DNA of 64,000 nucleotides from Cognatazoarcus halotolerans (GCF_009800965.1 NZ_WUAF01000012.1:62001-126000), one strand, 5' to 3'; positions 28,427 to 39,923 are shown, numbered from the stretch's first letter. Notes: generated by a model from the sequence alone, not told the origin. Program-made: numbers and translations.

Positions 28427-30380
28427 ACGCGCGCATCGTTCGCCTCTGTTGACCGCCCGCGATGGCATGTGGCTTGTTCTGACTGTCGCCACCACCCTCG
28501 CACCCCATCTGGGAAACTTGCCAATCTGGCTGGCCGGCGTGGCGACGCTCTTGCTCGCTGCTCGTCTGTTCGTCGATCTTCACCGTATTCCTGCGCCGGG
28601 AAAGATTTTGCTTACCACGATGGCCGTCGCGATTACTGTACTTACGGGCGTCCACTTCGGGGAACTCTTCGGCCGCGCACCCGGCTTGGCATTGCTCACC
28701 GCATTCCTTGGTCTGAAGCTGCTGGAAGCGCGAACTCGGCGTGACGGTCTGGCGGTCGTATTACTCTGCTTTTTCATGCAGCTCGGTCAATTTCTGCAAT
28801 CGCAAACAATGAACACCGCGGTGTTTACGATGATCGGCGTGATCATGGCGACATCGACACTCGCTCGCCTGCACGGTGTTGCCAATGCGAAAGGGTCGAT
28901 ACGTCTGGCGATATTGCTCGCACTTCAGGGCGTGCCGCTGATGTTGGTGCTTTTCCTTCTCTTCCCCCGAATCCAGGGTCCCCTCTGGGGTTTGCCGGGT
29001 GATGCCTTTGCGGCCACAACCGGCCTGTCCGGATCAATGCAGCCGGGCTCGATCAGCAATCTGGTGCGATCTGGGGAGATCGTCTTTCGCGCAGAATTCA
29101 GTGGCGAAGCGCCCTCTCCGAGGCTCCGTTACTGGCGAGGGCCGGTGCTCAGCAAATTCGACGGCAGAACGTGGACGCAATCTAACCACCGCGAAGCGAA
29201 AACCCCGTTCTATCGCGTATCGGGTACGGCATACAGCTACACAATGACACTTGAACCGAACGGTCAGCGTTGGCTTCTGGCGCTCGAGGTGCCAATTGGC
29301 GGCCCGGATCAAGCGCGCTACTCCAGCGACTACCAACTGCTCTCCGAGCGCCCCGTCACCAGTCGGATTCGATATTCGGCACGCGCCTATCCAGAGGCAC
29401 GCACGGGTGCCGAGGCTACCGAAGACATATTGCAGGAGGCGCTCGCGCTCCCGGATAGTGACAATCCTCGTGCGAGGAGACTCGGCCAGAATCTGCGGCA
29501 GCGCCACGATGCACCAAGGATGCGGATCACGGCATTACTTGAACAGTTCCGCGAGAGTGCCCTCATCTACACTCTGAATCCGCCTTTGCTTGGCAACAAC
29601 CCCGTCGATGAATTCCTGTTCGACACCCGTCGTGGATTCTGCGAACACTTCGCATCGGCTTTCGTTTTCATTGCCCGTGCGGCGGGCGTACCAGCAAGAA
29701 TAGTCACCGGCTACCAAGGCGGAGAGCAGAACCCGGTTGACCACAGCATTGTCGTCCGCCAATCGGATGCTCATGCGTGGGCAGAAGTATGGCTGAAGGG
29801 GCATGGTTGGGTTCGGGTGGACCCCACGGCCGAGAGCAGCCCCAGTCGCATTGATGATGGCATCCGTACGGCGCTCGCGGGCGAGGTTGACCTTCCTTTC
29901 GTAATCCGCGCGGATTTCGACTGGTTGCAAGCCGCACGCTACCGCTGGGAAGCCGCAAACAATGCATGGAACCAATGGGTACTGGGCTATGATCCGCGAC
30001 GACAGCGCCTGCTCCTGAATCTGCTCGGGCTGGACAGTACGGATTGGCGGCAACTGACCTTCGTCATCTTTTTGCTTAGCCTGCTGATCGTTGCAACGCT
30101 CATGCGGTGGGTCTATGCCCGCCCCTCCGATTGCGACGAACTTGACCGTAGCTGGCGCAAGCTGTGTGCGATACTCGCAAGAGCAGGCGTGGAACGCATG
30201 CACAATGAAGGGCCATTGGATTTCTCGCGCCGAGCGGCGACGTTACGGCCAGACTTGGCTAATCAACTCGAGCAGATCGGATCCCTGTATGCATTCTTGC
30301 GCTACGGACTACGGGGCCCGGACGACTTGCAGAAACGCACCACCCTCAAGAAACTCGTAGACGAACTCGGAAAACAGTAG
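28419..30380 (+). CDS. TgpA-like membrane transglutaminase
   Basis: A 653-residue protein. The N-terminus (about residues 15-180) has several membrane helices (DUF3488 type). A periplasmic transglutaminase core then shows the Cys-His-Asp triad in RRGFCEHFASAFVFIARAAG, DAHAWAEVWLKGHG and VRVDPTAES. One C-terminal membrane helix (LTFVIFLLSLLIVATLMRWV) and a DUF4129-like tail follow. It matches the Pseudomonas TgpA layout, where the protein is essential and acts in the periplasm. The ATG overlaps the DUF58 stop. It is the third gene of the MoxR cassette and ends 2 nt before mltB. Confidence 0.92.
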   Translation: MSKRAHRSPLLTARDGMWLVLTVATTLAPHLGNLPIWLAGVATLLLAARLFVDLHRIPAPGKILLTTMAVAITVLTGVHFGELFGRAPGLALLTAFLGLKLLEARTRRDGLAVVLLCFFMQLGQFLQSQTMNTAVFTMIGVIMATSTLARLHGVANAKGSIRLAILLALQGVPLMLVLFLLFPRIQGPLWGLPGDAFAATTGLSGSMQPGSISNLVRSGEIVFRAEFSGEAPSPRLRYWRGPVLSKFDGRTWTQSNHREAKTPFYRVSGTAYSYTMTLEPNGQRWLLALEVPIGGPDQARYSSDYQLLSERPVTSRIRYSARAYPEARTGAEATEDILQEALALPDSDNPRARRLGQNLRQRHDAPRMRITALLEQFRESALIYTLNPPLLGNNPVDEFLFDTRRGFCEHFASAFVFIARAAGVPARIVTGYQGGEQNPVDHSIVVRQSDAHAWAEVWLKGHGWVRVDPTAESSPSRIDDGIRTALAGEVDLPFVIRADFDWLQAARYRWEAANNAWNQWVLGYDPRRQRLLLNLLGLDSTDWRQLTFVIFLLSLLIVATLMRWVYARPSDCDELDRSWRKLCAILARAGVERMHNEGPLDFSRRAATLRPDLANQLEQIGSLYAFLRYGLRGPDDLQKRTTLKKLVDELGKQ

Positions 30381-30382
30381 AG

Positions 30383-31393
30383 ATGCGGATCAAGAATCTC
30401 CTCGGTGCAGCAGTTCTGGGCATTTTCAGTCTTTCGCTCAGTGCCCAGGGCTATGGGGAAAGGGAGGAGGCAATTGCGTTTGCGCGTGACCTCGAGGCCC
30501 GCCACCAGATTCCGCTGGCCGAAACGCTATCGTATCTCACCCGCGCAACCTACGATGATCGGGTGATTCGGTACATCAGCCCCCCGAAAAAGACGGGCGT
30601 CCGATCTTGGCTGCGGTATCGGTCCCGATTCATCGAACCGATACGCATTCAAGCGGGTATCGATTTCTGGGAATCCCATCGAGCCATCGTTAGAGCCGCG
30701 GCCGAACGATTCGGCGTTGACGAAGCAATCATCGTCGGCATTATCGGGGTCGAGACGATCTATGGCCGCTACACGGGCAACTTTCAGGTGCTCGACGCCC
30801 TCGCCACGCTGGCATTCGACTACCCGCCGCGAGCGACGCTGTTCCGAAGCGAACTGGAGAACCTCTTTCTGATGGCTCGCGAACAGGGCCGCCCGGCGGA
30901 CGAATACTACGGATCGTTTGCCGGAGCGATCGGTTTGCCCCAGTTCCTGCCAAGCAGCATCCGGAACTACGCTGTAGATTTCGACGAGGACGGCAGAATC
31001 GATCTCGACAACAGTATTGCCGACGCGATCGGATCGGTCGCCAACTACCTGCACCTGCATGGCTGGCAAGCGGGCGCTCCCATTGCCGTGCCCGCCACCG
31101 TGGCGGACGAATCGAAGATCGACGCTTTACTCGCGGCGGGCATCGAGCCGAGCCTTTCGAGTGAGCAGCTCGCCGCCGCCGGTGTAGTAGCGAAGATCGG
31201 CGACCCGGAAAATCAGCAAACGACCCTCATCGATCTGGCAAGCCCGGGAAGTAGCACAGAGTATTGGCTGGGCTATCGGAATTTCTACGTGATTACCCGC
31301 TACAACCGCAGCAGCTTCTATGCCATGTCCGTATTTCAGCTTGCGGACGCGATCAGCCGGCGCAGCGATGCGCGCATGGCACAACGGGACTGA
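30383..31393 (+). CDS. mltB: Lytic murein transglycosylase B
   Basis: Cleaves peptidoglycan to 1,6-anhydro-muropeptides. The 336-residue protein has a signal sequence (MRIKNLLGAAVLGIFSLSLS), the catalytic Glu in VGIIGVETIYGRYTGNFQVL, the substrate motif FAGAIGLPQFLPSSIRNYAV, and a Ca-binding EF-hand-like loop DFDEDGRIDLD, all typical of MltB/SltB1. There is no lipobox Cys, so it is probably a soluble periplasmic form. It begins 2 nt after the TgpA gene, so peptidoglycan turnover may be linked to the cassette. Confidence 0.93.
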   Translation: MRIKNLLGAAVLGIFSLSLSAQGYGEREEAIAFARDLEARHQIPLAETLSYLTRATYDDRVIRYISPPKKTGVRSWLRYRSRFIEPIRIQAGIDFWESHRAIVRAAAERFGVDEAIIVGIIGVETIYGRYTGNFQVLDALATLAFDYPPRATLFRSELENLFLMAREQGRPADEYYGSFAGAIGLPQFLPSSIRNYAVDFDEDGRIDLDNSIADAIGSVANYLHLHGWQAGAPIAVPATVADESKIDALLAAGIEPSLSSEQLAAAGVVAKIGDPENQQTTLIDLASPGSSTEYWLGYRNFYVITRYNRSSFYAMSVFQLADAISRRSDARMAQRD

Positions 31394-31576
31394 GCCTCGC
31401 CTCGCCGGACGTCATCATTGCCAACGGGGCCGCTTCCAGAATCGCGTGACGCACGCCATGCCCCGAATCGGGAGCGAGGCAAGGTCCACGAAACTGCTTG
31501 CCACGCCGGATCGACAATCTTCCACATCCCTCGAAGCCACAGTGTCGCCGACCGGCTTTGCCCACTGGGCCCCGCC

Positions 31577-32512
31577 TTAAAGCAGTGAATCCCGATGCAT
31601 GCCTCGACGTTTGAGGATGCGACGCAATTGCCCCAAAGCCTCCAGTTGTATCTGGCGCACGCGTTCCCTCGTCAGGCTTAATTGTTCGGCCAACTCTTCC
31701 AGCGTCTGGATTTCAGCTTCATCGAATCCGTAGCGATGTCGAATCACGAATCGCTGCTTGTCCGAGAGCATCTCTATCCATTCCTCGACGAGGCTCTCGA
31801 CTTCCGAGCAATGGACCTGATCATCAAGCGTTTCAAGTCGGTCGTCGGCCAAAGATTCACCGATCGAAAGAGACGGATCTATTTCCAGCGGTGCGTCGAG
31901 CGAAGCCGTATGCTCACTTAGCGCAAGTATGCTCCGAACATCTTCGACCGGTTTGTCCAAGCGGCGCGCTATCTCATCAATGTTGGAGCCGCTTCCATTT
32001 TCGGCTTCGACGCTGCGCTGCGCCCGGAGCACCTGGTTCAGCTCCTTAACAACATGAACTGGTAGCCGAATCGTCCGTGACTGGTTCATGATCGCGCGCT
32101 CGATGTTCTGCCTTATCCACCACGTTGCGTAGGTGGAAAAACGGAAACCTCGTTCCGGATCGAATTTTTCCAGGGCGTGAATAAGCCCAAGATTGCCCTC
32201 TTCAACGAGATCGAGCAATGGAATACCGCGATTGAGGTAGTGCTTCGCAATATTTACGACCAAGCGTAGATTACGCTCGATCATCGTCTGCCGTGCCTTG
32301 AAATCACCCTCGCGCACCCTCCGAGAGAGAGCCAGCTCCTCTTCCGCTGTGAGAAGCCGATTAGCACCGATCTCGTTCAGATAGAGCTGAGTGACATCGC
32401 TGAGAAATTCGCTCTCGAAGGACGGAGCCGGCGTTTGGTGAAACGCCTCCAACTCCGGTGGCAGATCCGGCTCTTGACTGTCATTTTCATCAGGCGAGGC
32501 CGAATCGTACAT
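31577..32512 (-). CDS. rpoS: RNA polymerase sigma factor RpoS
   Basis: Stationary-phase and general stress sigma factor. The 311-residue protein starts with an acidic N-terminus ([20 protein letters not shown]), then region 1.2 ([20 protein letters not shown]), region 2 ([20 protein letters not shown], then [18 protein letters not shown]), the -10 recognition part [20 protein letters not shown], and region 4 with [20 protein letters not shown]. The context surE-pcm-nlpD-rpoS is the classic one; an rpoS promoter inside nlpD is known elsewhere and cannot be judged here. No terminator was seen in the 183 nt between rpoS and mltB. Confidence 0.96.
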   Translation of the reverse strand: MYDSASPDENDSQEPDLPPELEAFHQTPAPSFESEFLSDVTQLYLNEIGANRLLTAEEELALSRRVREGDFKARQTMIERNLRLVVNIAKHYLNRGIPLLDLVEEGNLGLIHALEKFDPERGFRFSTYATWWIRQNIERAIMNQSRTIRLPVHVVKELNQVLRAQRSVEAENGSGSNIDEIARRLDKPVEDVRSILALSEHTASLDAPLEIDPSLSIGESLADDRLETLDDQVHCSEVESLVEEWIEMLSDKQRFVIRHRYGFDEAEIQTLEELAEQLSLTRERVRQIQLEALGQLRRILKRRGMHRDSLL

Positions 32513-32520
32513 AGCGCTCC

Positions 32521-33441
32521 TCAGCGTTCGGGCAGGTAGTTCACGGGATCCACCGGCTTGCCCTGCCGACGGATCTCGAAATGCAGTTTCGGCCGGTCGC
32601 TATCCGTACTGCCGAGTTCCGCAATTTTCTGGCCCTTCTCTACCGTCTGCCCCTCTTTGACCAACAATTGCCGGTTATGGGCGTAAGCACTCAGGTAGTT
32701 TGAGTCGTGTTTGATGATGACGAGTTTTCCATAGCCACGCAAGCCGGTGCCGGAATAGACGACTTTACCGGCAGCGGCGGCAAACACGCCATCCCCGGGT
32801 TTGCCGGCAATATCGAGGCCTTTGCGTGGGTTATCCTTGAACCCCGAGAACACCGTGCCACCAACCGGCCAGGACCATTCGACGCCATCGACAGTGCGCG
32901 CACCATCCGGACGCACTGCGGATGGTTTGCCGGGTTCGTTGGACGCAGCCTTGGCCTCGACCGCTGCGATTGACGGGACCGTTGCGTTCTGCGCGGCAAC
33001 CCATGCCTGATCGCTGTAGGGCTGTTTTCCACCCTTGGGTTCCTGCTTGAGAGACGGCAAGGTCGTTGCAGCCTCGGGCGCCACCGGTTTGACCTCGACA
33101 GCCGGGCCATCAATATTCACGGGGCTAACCACCACAGCGTCAGGCGAGGCAATCCGCAACTCAGTGCCCACTTCGAGCTGATTCGGATCAGCCAGTTGGT
33201 TCCAAGCGACGAGATCGCGAATCGTAAGGCCCTTTCGCTGCGCGATGCTGTAAAGCGTGTCACCCGGGCGCACGATGTAGAAACCGGCACGTGGCGTGGA
33301 CGATGGCGCTGCCCTGCCAGACGCGCTCCCCCCCCGATCGGATACCGGCGCCGATACCGGCGTGGCGCAACCTCCCGCAAATAGCGCTACGACCATTCCG
33401 CCAAGTGCGATTTGGCGACCAATTCGAATTCTTGGATTCAT
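32521..33441 (-). CDS. nlpD: NlpD-like LysM / M23 murein hydrolase activator lipoprotein
   Basis: A 306-residue envelope protein. It has a signal peptide ([20 protein letters not shown]) with a lipobox Cys in FAGGCATP, a LysM domain at about 55-100 ([20 protein letters not shown]), a linker, and an M23 LytM domain at about 200-300 ([20 protein letters not shown] ... [20 protein letters not shown]). The catalytic set is degenerate: the usual HxxxD first motif reads KGLDIAG, as in NlpD proteins that activate amidases without cleaving peptidoglycan. It overlaps pcm by 4 nt and is followed by rpoS after 8 nt. Confidence 0.93.
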   Translation of the reverse strand: MNPRIRIGRQIALGGMVVALFAGGCATPVSAPVSDRGGSASGRAAPSSTPRAGFYIVRPGDTLYSIAQRKGLTIRDLVAWNQLADPNQLEVGTELRIASPDAVVVSPVNIDGPAVEVKPVAPEAATTLPSLKQEPKGGKQPYSDQAWVAAQNATVPSIAAVEAKAASNEPGKPSAVRPDGARTVDGVEWSWPVGGTVFSGFKDNPRKGLDIAGKPGDGVFAAAAGKVVYSGTGLRGYGKLVIIKHDSNYLSAYAHNRQLLVKEGQTVEKGQKIAELGSTDSDRPKLHFEIRRQGKPVDPVNYLPER

Positions 33442-34097
33442 TCGATACCCATTAGCAGGGGCACGAACCGGACGCTTTCAAAGCGACTCTCACGGAACGC
33501 GCTACCCTGTCTCTCAACCAAAACGAGTTGTTGTTCACCAGCCCCCACCGGCAGGATCAAGCGTCCACGGTCAGCAAGCTGGTCTTTTAGCGCCTGTGGA
33601 ATACTTCCCGCTGCGGCCGCCACAACGATCGAGTCAAAAGGTGCTGCCTCGGGGAGGCCAACCGTACCGTCACCATATTTCAGGCGGACATTCGGCAGCC
33701 GCAACGGTCGAAGATTATCCTTGGCACGCTCGATCAACTGCCGGATCCTTTCAACCGCATATACATCGCTTGCGAGCCTTGAAAGGACCGCGGCCTGATA
33801 TCCACAGCCTGCACCGACCTCGAGCGTCTTGCCGAGTTCCCGCCCGCCCATGCGAAGAATCTCTAGCATCCGGGCAACAATGAACGGCTGCGAGATTGTC
33901 TGCTGGCGCCCCAGGGGCAACGCGGTATCCTCGTATGCCCTGGAAGCAAGCGCTTCTTCAACGAACGCATGCCGCGGCACGGCAAGCATGGCGGCCAGCA
34001 CGCCCTGATCTCGTACCCCCTGCTCCTTTAGGCGTTCAACCATATGGTTACGCGCCCGCATTGAGGAAAGTCCTGCATCAGGTTGCCTCACGGCCAT
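33438..34097 (-). CDS. pcm: Protein-L-isoaspartate O-methyltransferase
   Basis: Repairs isoaspartyl damage in proteins using SAM. The 219-residue protein shows the family block [40 protein letters not shown] and the SAM motif [18 protein letters not shown]. The preferred ATG (34095-34097) overlaps the surE stop as TGATG; an upstream in-frame GTG would add four residues. It lies in the surE-pcm-nlpD-rpoS operon. Confidence 0.95.
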   Translation of the reverse strand: MAVRQPDAGLSSMRARNHMVERLKEQGVRDQGVLAAMLAVPRHAFVEEALASRAYEDTALPLGRQQTISQPFIVARMLEILRMGGRELGKTLEVGAGCGYQAAVLSRLASDVYAVERIRQLIERAKDNLRPLRLPNVRLKYGDGTVGLPEAAPFDSIVVAAAAGSIPQALKDQLADRGRLILPVGAGEQQLVLVERQGSAFRESRFESVRFVPLLMGIE

Positions 34098-34837
34098 CAG
34101 GACAACCACTCCTTGAGCGGGTCGATCAAACCACGATGGGTCAGATCAATCTGCAGCGGTGTCACCGAAACAAAGCCCTTGGCCACCGCATGGAAATCGG
34201 TACCCTCCCCCGCATCCTGCGCCGAACCGGCAGCGCCCACCCAGTAAACCGTTTCGTTCCTTGGTGTTACGCTCTTGATCACAGGCTCTGCCTTGTGGCG
34301 CCGCCCGAGGCGGGTAATCACGACACCCTTGATATGATCAACGGGAATCTCAGGCACATTCACGTTCAGCAGTACTGGCTGGCCGAAGGGACGCTCCATA
34401 CATCGGACAACGATGTCGCGGGCCACCTGTGCAGCGGCGGAGAAATCAACTGTATCGCGGCTGGCAAGCGAAAACGCTATTGAAGGCACGCCAAGCAGAT
34501 ACCCTTCTGTCGCCGCGGCCACCGTCCCCGAATAGATCGTGTCATCACCCATGTTGGCCCCGTGATTGATTCCAGAGACCACCATATCGGGAAGCGCGTC
34601 AAACATACCGGTTACCGCCAAGTGCACACAGTCGGTTGGCGTTCCATTGACATAGTAGAAGCCGCTGCTGGCTTTGCGGAGCGAGAGTGGCCGATCGAGC
34701 GTTAACGAGTTGCTCGCTCCGCTGCGATCCCGTTCCGGCGCTACGACCGTAACGTCGGCCAAGTCCGCAAGCGCTGCTGCGAGAGCGGCAATCCCCGGCG
34801 CAAAATATCCGTCGTCGTTGCTTAATAGAATGCGCAT
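34097..34837 (-). CDS. surE: 5'-nucleotidase / survival protein SurE
   Basis: Metal-dependent nucleoside monophosphate phosphatase of the stationary-phase operon. The 246-residue protein starts [20 protein letters not shown], where the DD pair binds the metal, and has [20 protein letters not shown] and [20 protein letters not shown], both conserved metal or substrate motifs. It is the first gene of surE-pcm-nlpD-rpoS. The 155 nt upstream, up to the tRNA-Pro terminator, should hold the promoter; I could not pick one with confidence. Confidence 0.96.
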   Translation of the reverse strand: MRILLSNDDGYFAPGIAALAAALADLADVTVVAPERDRSGASNSLTLDRPLSLRKASSGFYYVNGTPTDCVHLAVTGMFDALPDMVVSGINHGANMGDDTIYSGTVAAATEGYLLGVPSIAFSLASRDTVDFSAAAQVARDIVVRCMERPFGQPVLLNVNVPEIPVDHIKGVVITRLGRRHKAEPVIKSVTPRNETVYWVGAAGSAQDAGEGTDFHAVAKGFVSVTPLQIDLTHRGLIDPLKEWLS

Positions 34838-34992
34838 CGTCTAACTGTTGAAATTGCCCGGCGAGTCCGATCGCGACTCGATATGGCACTGCGGCTTCGC
34901 CCCGAAATAGCCAAGGATGTTAGCACACCCGGTCAGGTCCACCGGGGCGGACAGATCGACTGCACGGGGGCCTGTCAGGAGCAATACGTATC

Positions 34993-35024
34993 AAAAAAAC
35001 AAAAAAGCCCGGGATGTCCGGGCT
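34993..35024 (-). terminator. Terminator after tRNA-Pro
   Basis: On the minus strand a 7-bp stem AGCCCGG/CCGGGCT (35018-35024 with 35006-35012) and 5-nt loop, followed by a run of T (35006-35001), then G and a second T run. It begins 10 nt after the encoded CCA of the tRNA. Confidence 0.9.
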
Positions 35025-35033
35025 CTATTGTTT

Positions 35034-35111
<78 letters not shown>

Positions 35112-35122
35112 CACAAGCGGGC

Positions 35123-35131
35123 ATTATAGCA
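35123..35131 (-). promoter_or_regulatory. Extended -10 of tRNA-Pro
   Basis: TGC-TATAAT on the minus strand, a consensus -10 with an extended TG element, 13 nt upstream of the tRNA 5' end and followed by a GC-rich discriminator (GCCCGC), as expected for stringently controlled stable RNA. No good -35 was seen. Confidence 0.7.
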
Positions 35132-35181
35132 GTCGAAAGATAAAAATCCAGAAATTAACGCCTATCGCCGCGATCACTCAA

Positions 35182-35565
35182 TTAATCCGCGCGCAATAAT
35201 GTCAGGATGGCTTCGAGTTCGTCGCGGGCTTCGCCGATCAGCCGACGAAGCATGACCGACTCTTCAGCATCCTCCTGCTCGCGAATTGCCGTCTCGCCAA
35301 GCCGGTGCCGGGCCCCGGAAATCGTAAACCCGTCCTGGTAAAGCAATTCACGAATCCTGCGAACCAGCAGCACTTCGTGATGCTGATAATAGCGCCGATT
35401 ACCACGACGCTTCACCGGCTTGAGCTGTGTGAACTCTTGCTCCCAGTAGCGCAAGACATGCGGCTTCACACCGCACAATTCGCTGACTTCTCCGATCGTG
35501 AAGTACCGTTTTGCCGGAATCGGCGGCAATGGCTCTCTGGTGTTATCAGGGCTGCTTGTTTGCAT
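35182..35565 (-). CDS. MerR-family transcriptional regulator
   Basis: A 127-residue DNA-binding protein. The MerR winged helix-turn-helix is at about 20-90: [20 protein letters not shown], then [21 protein letters not shown] short C-terminal coiled part follows ([20 protein letters not shown]) with no effector-binding domain or metal-binding cysteine cluster. This small type is commonly found after pheT-ihfA in proteobacteria; its targets are unknown. The ATG at 35563-35565 lies inside the end of ihfA (20-nt overlap). Confidence 0.93.
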   Translation of the reverse strand: MQTSSPDNTREPLPPIPAKRYFTIGEVSELCGVKPHVLRYWEQEFTQLKPVKRRGNRRYYQHHEVLLVRRIRELLYQDGFTISGARHRLGETAIREQEDAEESVMLRRLIGEARDELEAILTLLRAD

Positions 35566-35860
35566 CGCTCAGTAATTCCACGGCCGCTTTCAACTTCTGG
35601 CTGGAATGAAAAGTGACCACGCGCCGCGCGGTAATCGGGATTTCCTCACCGGTTTTCGGGTTGCGGCCGGGGCGCTGGGGCTTGTCCCTCAACTGGAAAT
35701 TTCCAAACCCCGACAGCTTCACACAGTCACCCCGCTCCAAGGCAAGGCGGATCTCTTCAAAGAAGCACTCCACCATATCCTTGGATTCTCGCTTGTTCAA
35801 CCCGACCTTCTCAAAAAGAAGATCAGCCAGCTCGGCCTTGGTCAATGTCACCTTGTTCAA
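35546..35860 (-). CDS. ihfA: Integration host factor alpha subunit
   Basis: DNA-bending nucleoid protein that pairs with IhfB (encoded at 47.5 kb). The 104-residue reading contains [20 protein letters not shown], the beta-arm sequence [20 protein letters not shown] with the intercalating Pro, and [13 protein letters not shown]. The start is unusual: the TTG at 35858-35860, 4 nt after the pheT stop with GGTGAG close upstream, or the GTG three codons later, which aligns better with the E. coli start. I give the longer form. It follows pheT as in E. coli. Confidence 0.93.
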   Translation of the reverse strand: MNKVTLTKAELADLLFEKVGLNKRESKDMVECFFEEIRLALERGDCVKLSGFGNFQLRDKPQRPGRNPKTGEEIPITARRVVTFHSSQKLKAAVELLSDANKQP

Positions 35861-35864
35861 CTAC

Positions 35865-38243
35865 TCACCCACGCAGTTTTGCGCCGAACCTGGACTCGGC
35901 GGCGTTGACCAGCACGGATACAGCCCGATCGACTTCCGCATCTTCAAGTGTGCGCCGAGTATCTTGCATCAAGATCCTGAAAGCAAGGCTCTTTTTATCG
36001 GCGGCTATGCCTTTGCCCTGATAGACATCGAAGAGGTCAATGGACCTCACGACGGGATCCGCAACTGACCGCAGGACCTCGATCACCGTGCCGACAGGCA
36101 CGCCCTGATCGATCACCAACGCGATGTCCCTGACTACGGCAGGCTGTCGCGACACCGTGCTGTAAGCCGGCAGACGAGCCTCCATCATTGCGTCAAGGCG
36201 TACCTCGAAGACAACCGGCGCACCGCCAAGATCATAGCGTTGGACCAGGGACGGATGGAGTTCACCAACAACCCCTATCTCCCTACCGTCCAAACGAACT
36301 GCAGCACAGCGGCCCGGATGCAAGGCGGCGTGCTCGCATGGCACGAACTCGGCCAACGCGGGGGCAAGAAGTGCCTCCAGATCGGCCTTGACGTCATAGA
36401 AGTCCACCGCGCGCGATGGCATCGCCCACTGCTCCTGAACAGCAGGACCACCCGCGAGCGCGGCAAGCATGACCGGCTGATCAAACCCGTCTACGGGAGC
36501 CCCGTCTGCGGATCGGCGGAAGCATCTGCCGGTTTCGAATACCCTCACCCGCAAGATTTGGCGATTACGGTTCGAGACAAGGTTCCCGACCAGCCCCGCA
36601 ATCAGACTCGAGCGCATCACGCTGAGCTGACTCGCAATCGGATTGGCGAGGCGAATCGGCTTGGCGTTTCCGGCGAAATCCCTCTCCCACGCCTCTTCAA
36701 CAAACGCAAAGTTGACGACTTCCTGGTACTCACGATCTGCCAGACGGTGACGGACAGCCCACGCGGGCCGGCCCGACTCGGTACTCGGAAGCATGGCCAG
36801 GCTACCGTGAGGCGGCGGGGTTGGTACGTTGTCGTAACCGTATATGCGAACGATCTCCTCGACGAGATCCTCTTCGATCTCGATATCGAACCGATAGGAT
36901 GGAGGCGTTACCAGGAACCCGCTCTCCGTACTCTCGACCTGGAGTGAAAGCCCCTTGAGGATCTCCTCCATCCGTGCGTCATCGAGCGCTATGCCCAAGA
37001 CCTTGCGAACCCTTGCGGTACGCAGTCGCACAGGCGACCGGGACGGCAGATGAGCCTCGGATTCGGCTTCTTCTACAGGCCCTGCTTCCCCGCCGCAGAC
37101 ATCCAGTACCAGGCGCGTCGCACGTTCGATCGCACGGCGCGCCAGAGCATAGTCAACACCGCGCTCGTAGCGGTGCGAAGCATCAGAGCCGAACCCGTAG
37201 CGACGAGCCCTTCCCGAGATCGCGTCTGGTGCGAAGAAAGCGCTCTCGAGGAAAAGGTCTGTAGTGGCGAGACTTATGCCGCTCTCTTCGCCGCCCATTA
37301 CACCCGCCATCGCCAGGGCCTGACGTTCGTCGGCAATCATCAGGGTATCCCCGTCCGGCATGACCTTCTGTTCGTTCAGCAGCAGCAACTCCTCACCAAC
37401 TTGCGGCCAGCGGACATGAATCGAGCCCTGGAGACGGCTGTTATCGAATGCATGCAAGGGCTGACCGAGTTCAAGCATCACGTAGTTGGTGATGTCGACC
37501 AACGCGCTGATCGAGCGGATACCCGATCGCTCGATCCGCTCGCGAATCCAGTCAGGCGTCTTGGCGGCAGCATCAACCCCTCGAATAATGCGGCCACAAT
37601 AACGGGGGCAGGCCTCGGGGGCATCCAGAAAGATTGCCCGCCGTGCGTCGATCGTAGGTGCGACGGGTTCGCAGGATGGCTGGGTCAACGCAGCCCCAGT
37701 AAGGGCCGACACTTCGCGCCCCACACCGACAAGACTCAAGCAGTCGGCCCTGTTCGGGGTCAGCTTGATGGTGATGGATACGTCATCAAGCGCCAGGTAA
37801 TCCCGGACATCAGTGCCAATAGGCGCATCGACGGGCAATTCCAGAAGGCCGCCATGATCCTCGGACAACCCAAGCTCACGTGCCGAGCACAACATACCAA
37901 AGGATTCGACTCCGCGGAGCTTCGCTGCCTTGATGTCGAAGTCCGGCAGGTGCGCACCAACCAATGCGCACGGCACCACGAGTCCAGGTGCCGCATTCGG
38001 CGCACCGCAAACGATCTGAAGCAGTTCACCGGTGCCGGCGTCCACACTACAGACGCGCAATTTATCCGCATTCGGATGCTTCTCCGCGGCGCAGATTCGC
38101 GCTACGACGATACCGGAGAACTCCGGCGCAACCGGCTCGACCTCCTCTACCTCGAGGCCCGCCATTGTCAGCAAATGGCTCAAACCCTCGGTATCGAGGG
38201 GCGGATTGACCAGGCTCCGCAACCAGCGCTCTGAAAATTGCAT
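35865..38243 (-). CDS. pheT: Phenylalanyl-tRNA synthetase beta subunit
   Basis: The 792-residue editing and tRNA-binding subunit. It starts MQFSERWLRSLVNPPLDTEG and contains the EMAP-II-like tRNA-binding domain (VARICAAEKHPNADKLRVCS, then VDAGTGELLQIVCGAPNAAP), the B3/B4 editing domain, B5, a catalytic-like core, and the C-terminal FDX-ACB anticodon-binding domain (YSTVSRQPAVVRDIALVIDQ). Length matches the family. It is separated from pheS by 6 nt. Confidence 0.97.
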   Translation of the reverse strand: MQFSERWLRSLVNPPLDTEGLSHLLTMAGLEVEEVEPVAPEFSGIVVARICAAEKHPNADKLRVCSVDAGTGELLQIVCGAPNAAPGLVVPCALVGAHLPDFDIKAAKLRGVESFGMLCSARELGLSEDHGGLLELPVDAPIGTDVRDYLALDDVSITIKLTPNRADCLSLVGVGREVSALTGAALTQPSCEPVAPTIDARRAIFLDAPEACPRYCGRIIRGVDAAAKTPDWIRERIERSGIRSISALVDITNYVMLELGQPLHAFDNSRLQGSIHVRWPQVGEELLLLNEQKVMPDGDTLMIADERQALAMAGVMGGEESGISLATTDLFLESAFFAPDAISGRARRYGFGSDASHRYERGVDYALARRAIERATRLVLDVCGGEAGPVEEAESEAHLPSRSPVRLRTARVRKVLGIALDDARMEEILKGLSLQVESTESGFLVTPPSYRFDIEIEEDLVEEIVRIYGYDNVPTPPPHGSLAMLPSTESGRPAWAVRHRLADREYQEVVNFAFVEEAWERDFAGNAKPIRLANPIASQLSVMRSSLIAGLVGNLVSNRNRQILRVRVFETGRCFRRSADGAPVDGFDQPVMLAALAGGPAVQEQWAMPSRAVDFYDVKADLEALLAPALAEFVPCEHAALHPGRCAAVRLDGREIGVVGELHPSLVQRYDLGGAPVVFEVRLDAMMEARLPAYSTVSRQPAVVRDIALVIDQGVPVGTVIEVLRSVADPVVRSIDLFDVYQGKGIAADKKSLAFRILMQDTRRTLEDAEVDRAVSVLVNAAESRFGAKLRG

Positions 38244-38249
38244 GCTCTG

Positions 38250-39299
<1,050 letters not shown>

Positions 39300-39304
39300 T
39301 CAAT

Positions 39305-39337
39305 TCCAAAAAAAAAGGAGGCTAGGCCTCCTTTTTT
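39305..39337 (-). terminator. Intrinsic terminator between rplT and pheS
   Basis: On the minus strand AAAAAAGGAGGC-CTA-GCCTCCTTTTTT forms a strong hairpin with a run of T. It lies about 18 nt after the rplT stop and about 25 nt before pheS, so it would reduce read-through from the ribosomal genes into pheST. Confidence 0.85.
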
Positions 39338-39351
39338 CGCGCTGCCGGCAA

Positions 39352-39711
39352 TTACGCAGCGAGTTTGGCCCGAGCTTGTTCTGCGAGAGCAGCAAAAGCA
39401 GGCTTGTCAAACACTGCAAGGTCTGCCAGAACCTTGCGATCGACCTCGATGGCGGCCTTCTTGAGACCATTCATGAAGGTGCTGTACGTCAATCCCAGCT
39501 CGCGGGAGGCCGCGTTGATACGCGCAATCCACAGGGCACGGAACTGGCGCTTGCGCTGACGACGGTCGCGGTACTGATACTGCCCGGCCTTCATCACGGC
39601 CTGCTTGGCGATACGATATACGTTCTTGCGACGGCCGCGATAACCTTTGGCTTGGTCGAGGACTTTCTTGTGACGTGCGCGAGCGGTTACACCGCGTTTA
39701 ACTCGAGGCAT
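39352..39711 (-). CDS. rplT: 50S ribosomal protein L20
   Basis: The 119-residue rRNA-binding protein starts [20 protein letters not shown] and contains [20 protein letters not shown] and [20 protein letters not shown], diagnostic for L20. AGGAG lies 6-8 nt upstream of the ATG. It follows rpmI after 14 nt, as in most bacteria. L20 represses its own operon in E. coli and Bacillus; a structured leader upstream of rpmI could serve this here. Confidence 0.98.
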   Translation of the reverse strand: MPRVKRGVTARARHKKVLDQAKGYRGRRKNVYRIAKQAVMKAGQYQYRDRRQRKRQFRALWIARINAASRELGLTYSTFMNGLKKAAIEVDRKVLADLAVFDKPAFAALAEQARAKLAA

Positions 39712-39725
39712 CTTTTACTCCTGAA

Positions 39726-39923
39726 TCAAGCGTAAGGAAGCATTGCACGAATCAGCTTCTGGTCTGCCGCATGCACTTCAGTCATGCCGCGCAGTTGGCG
39801 CTTCGATTTCGTGGTCTTCTTGGTAAGGATATGGCGCTTGAACGCCTGGGAACGCTTGATTCCACCGCTGGCGCGGACTTTGAACCGCTTTGCGGCGCCG
39901 CTTTTGGTTTTCATCTTGGGCAT
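39726..39923 (-). CDS. rpmI: 50S ribosomal protein L35
   Basis: The 65-residue protein starts [20 protein letters not shown] and has the family block [25 protein letters not shown] precedes the ATG. It lies between infC and rplT. The 126-nt gap to infC holds two possible hairpins (see separate entry). Confidence 0.98.
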   Translation of the reverse strand: MPKMKTKSGAAKRFKVRASGGIKRSQAFKRHILTKKTTKSKRQLRGMTEVHAADQKLIRAMLPYA

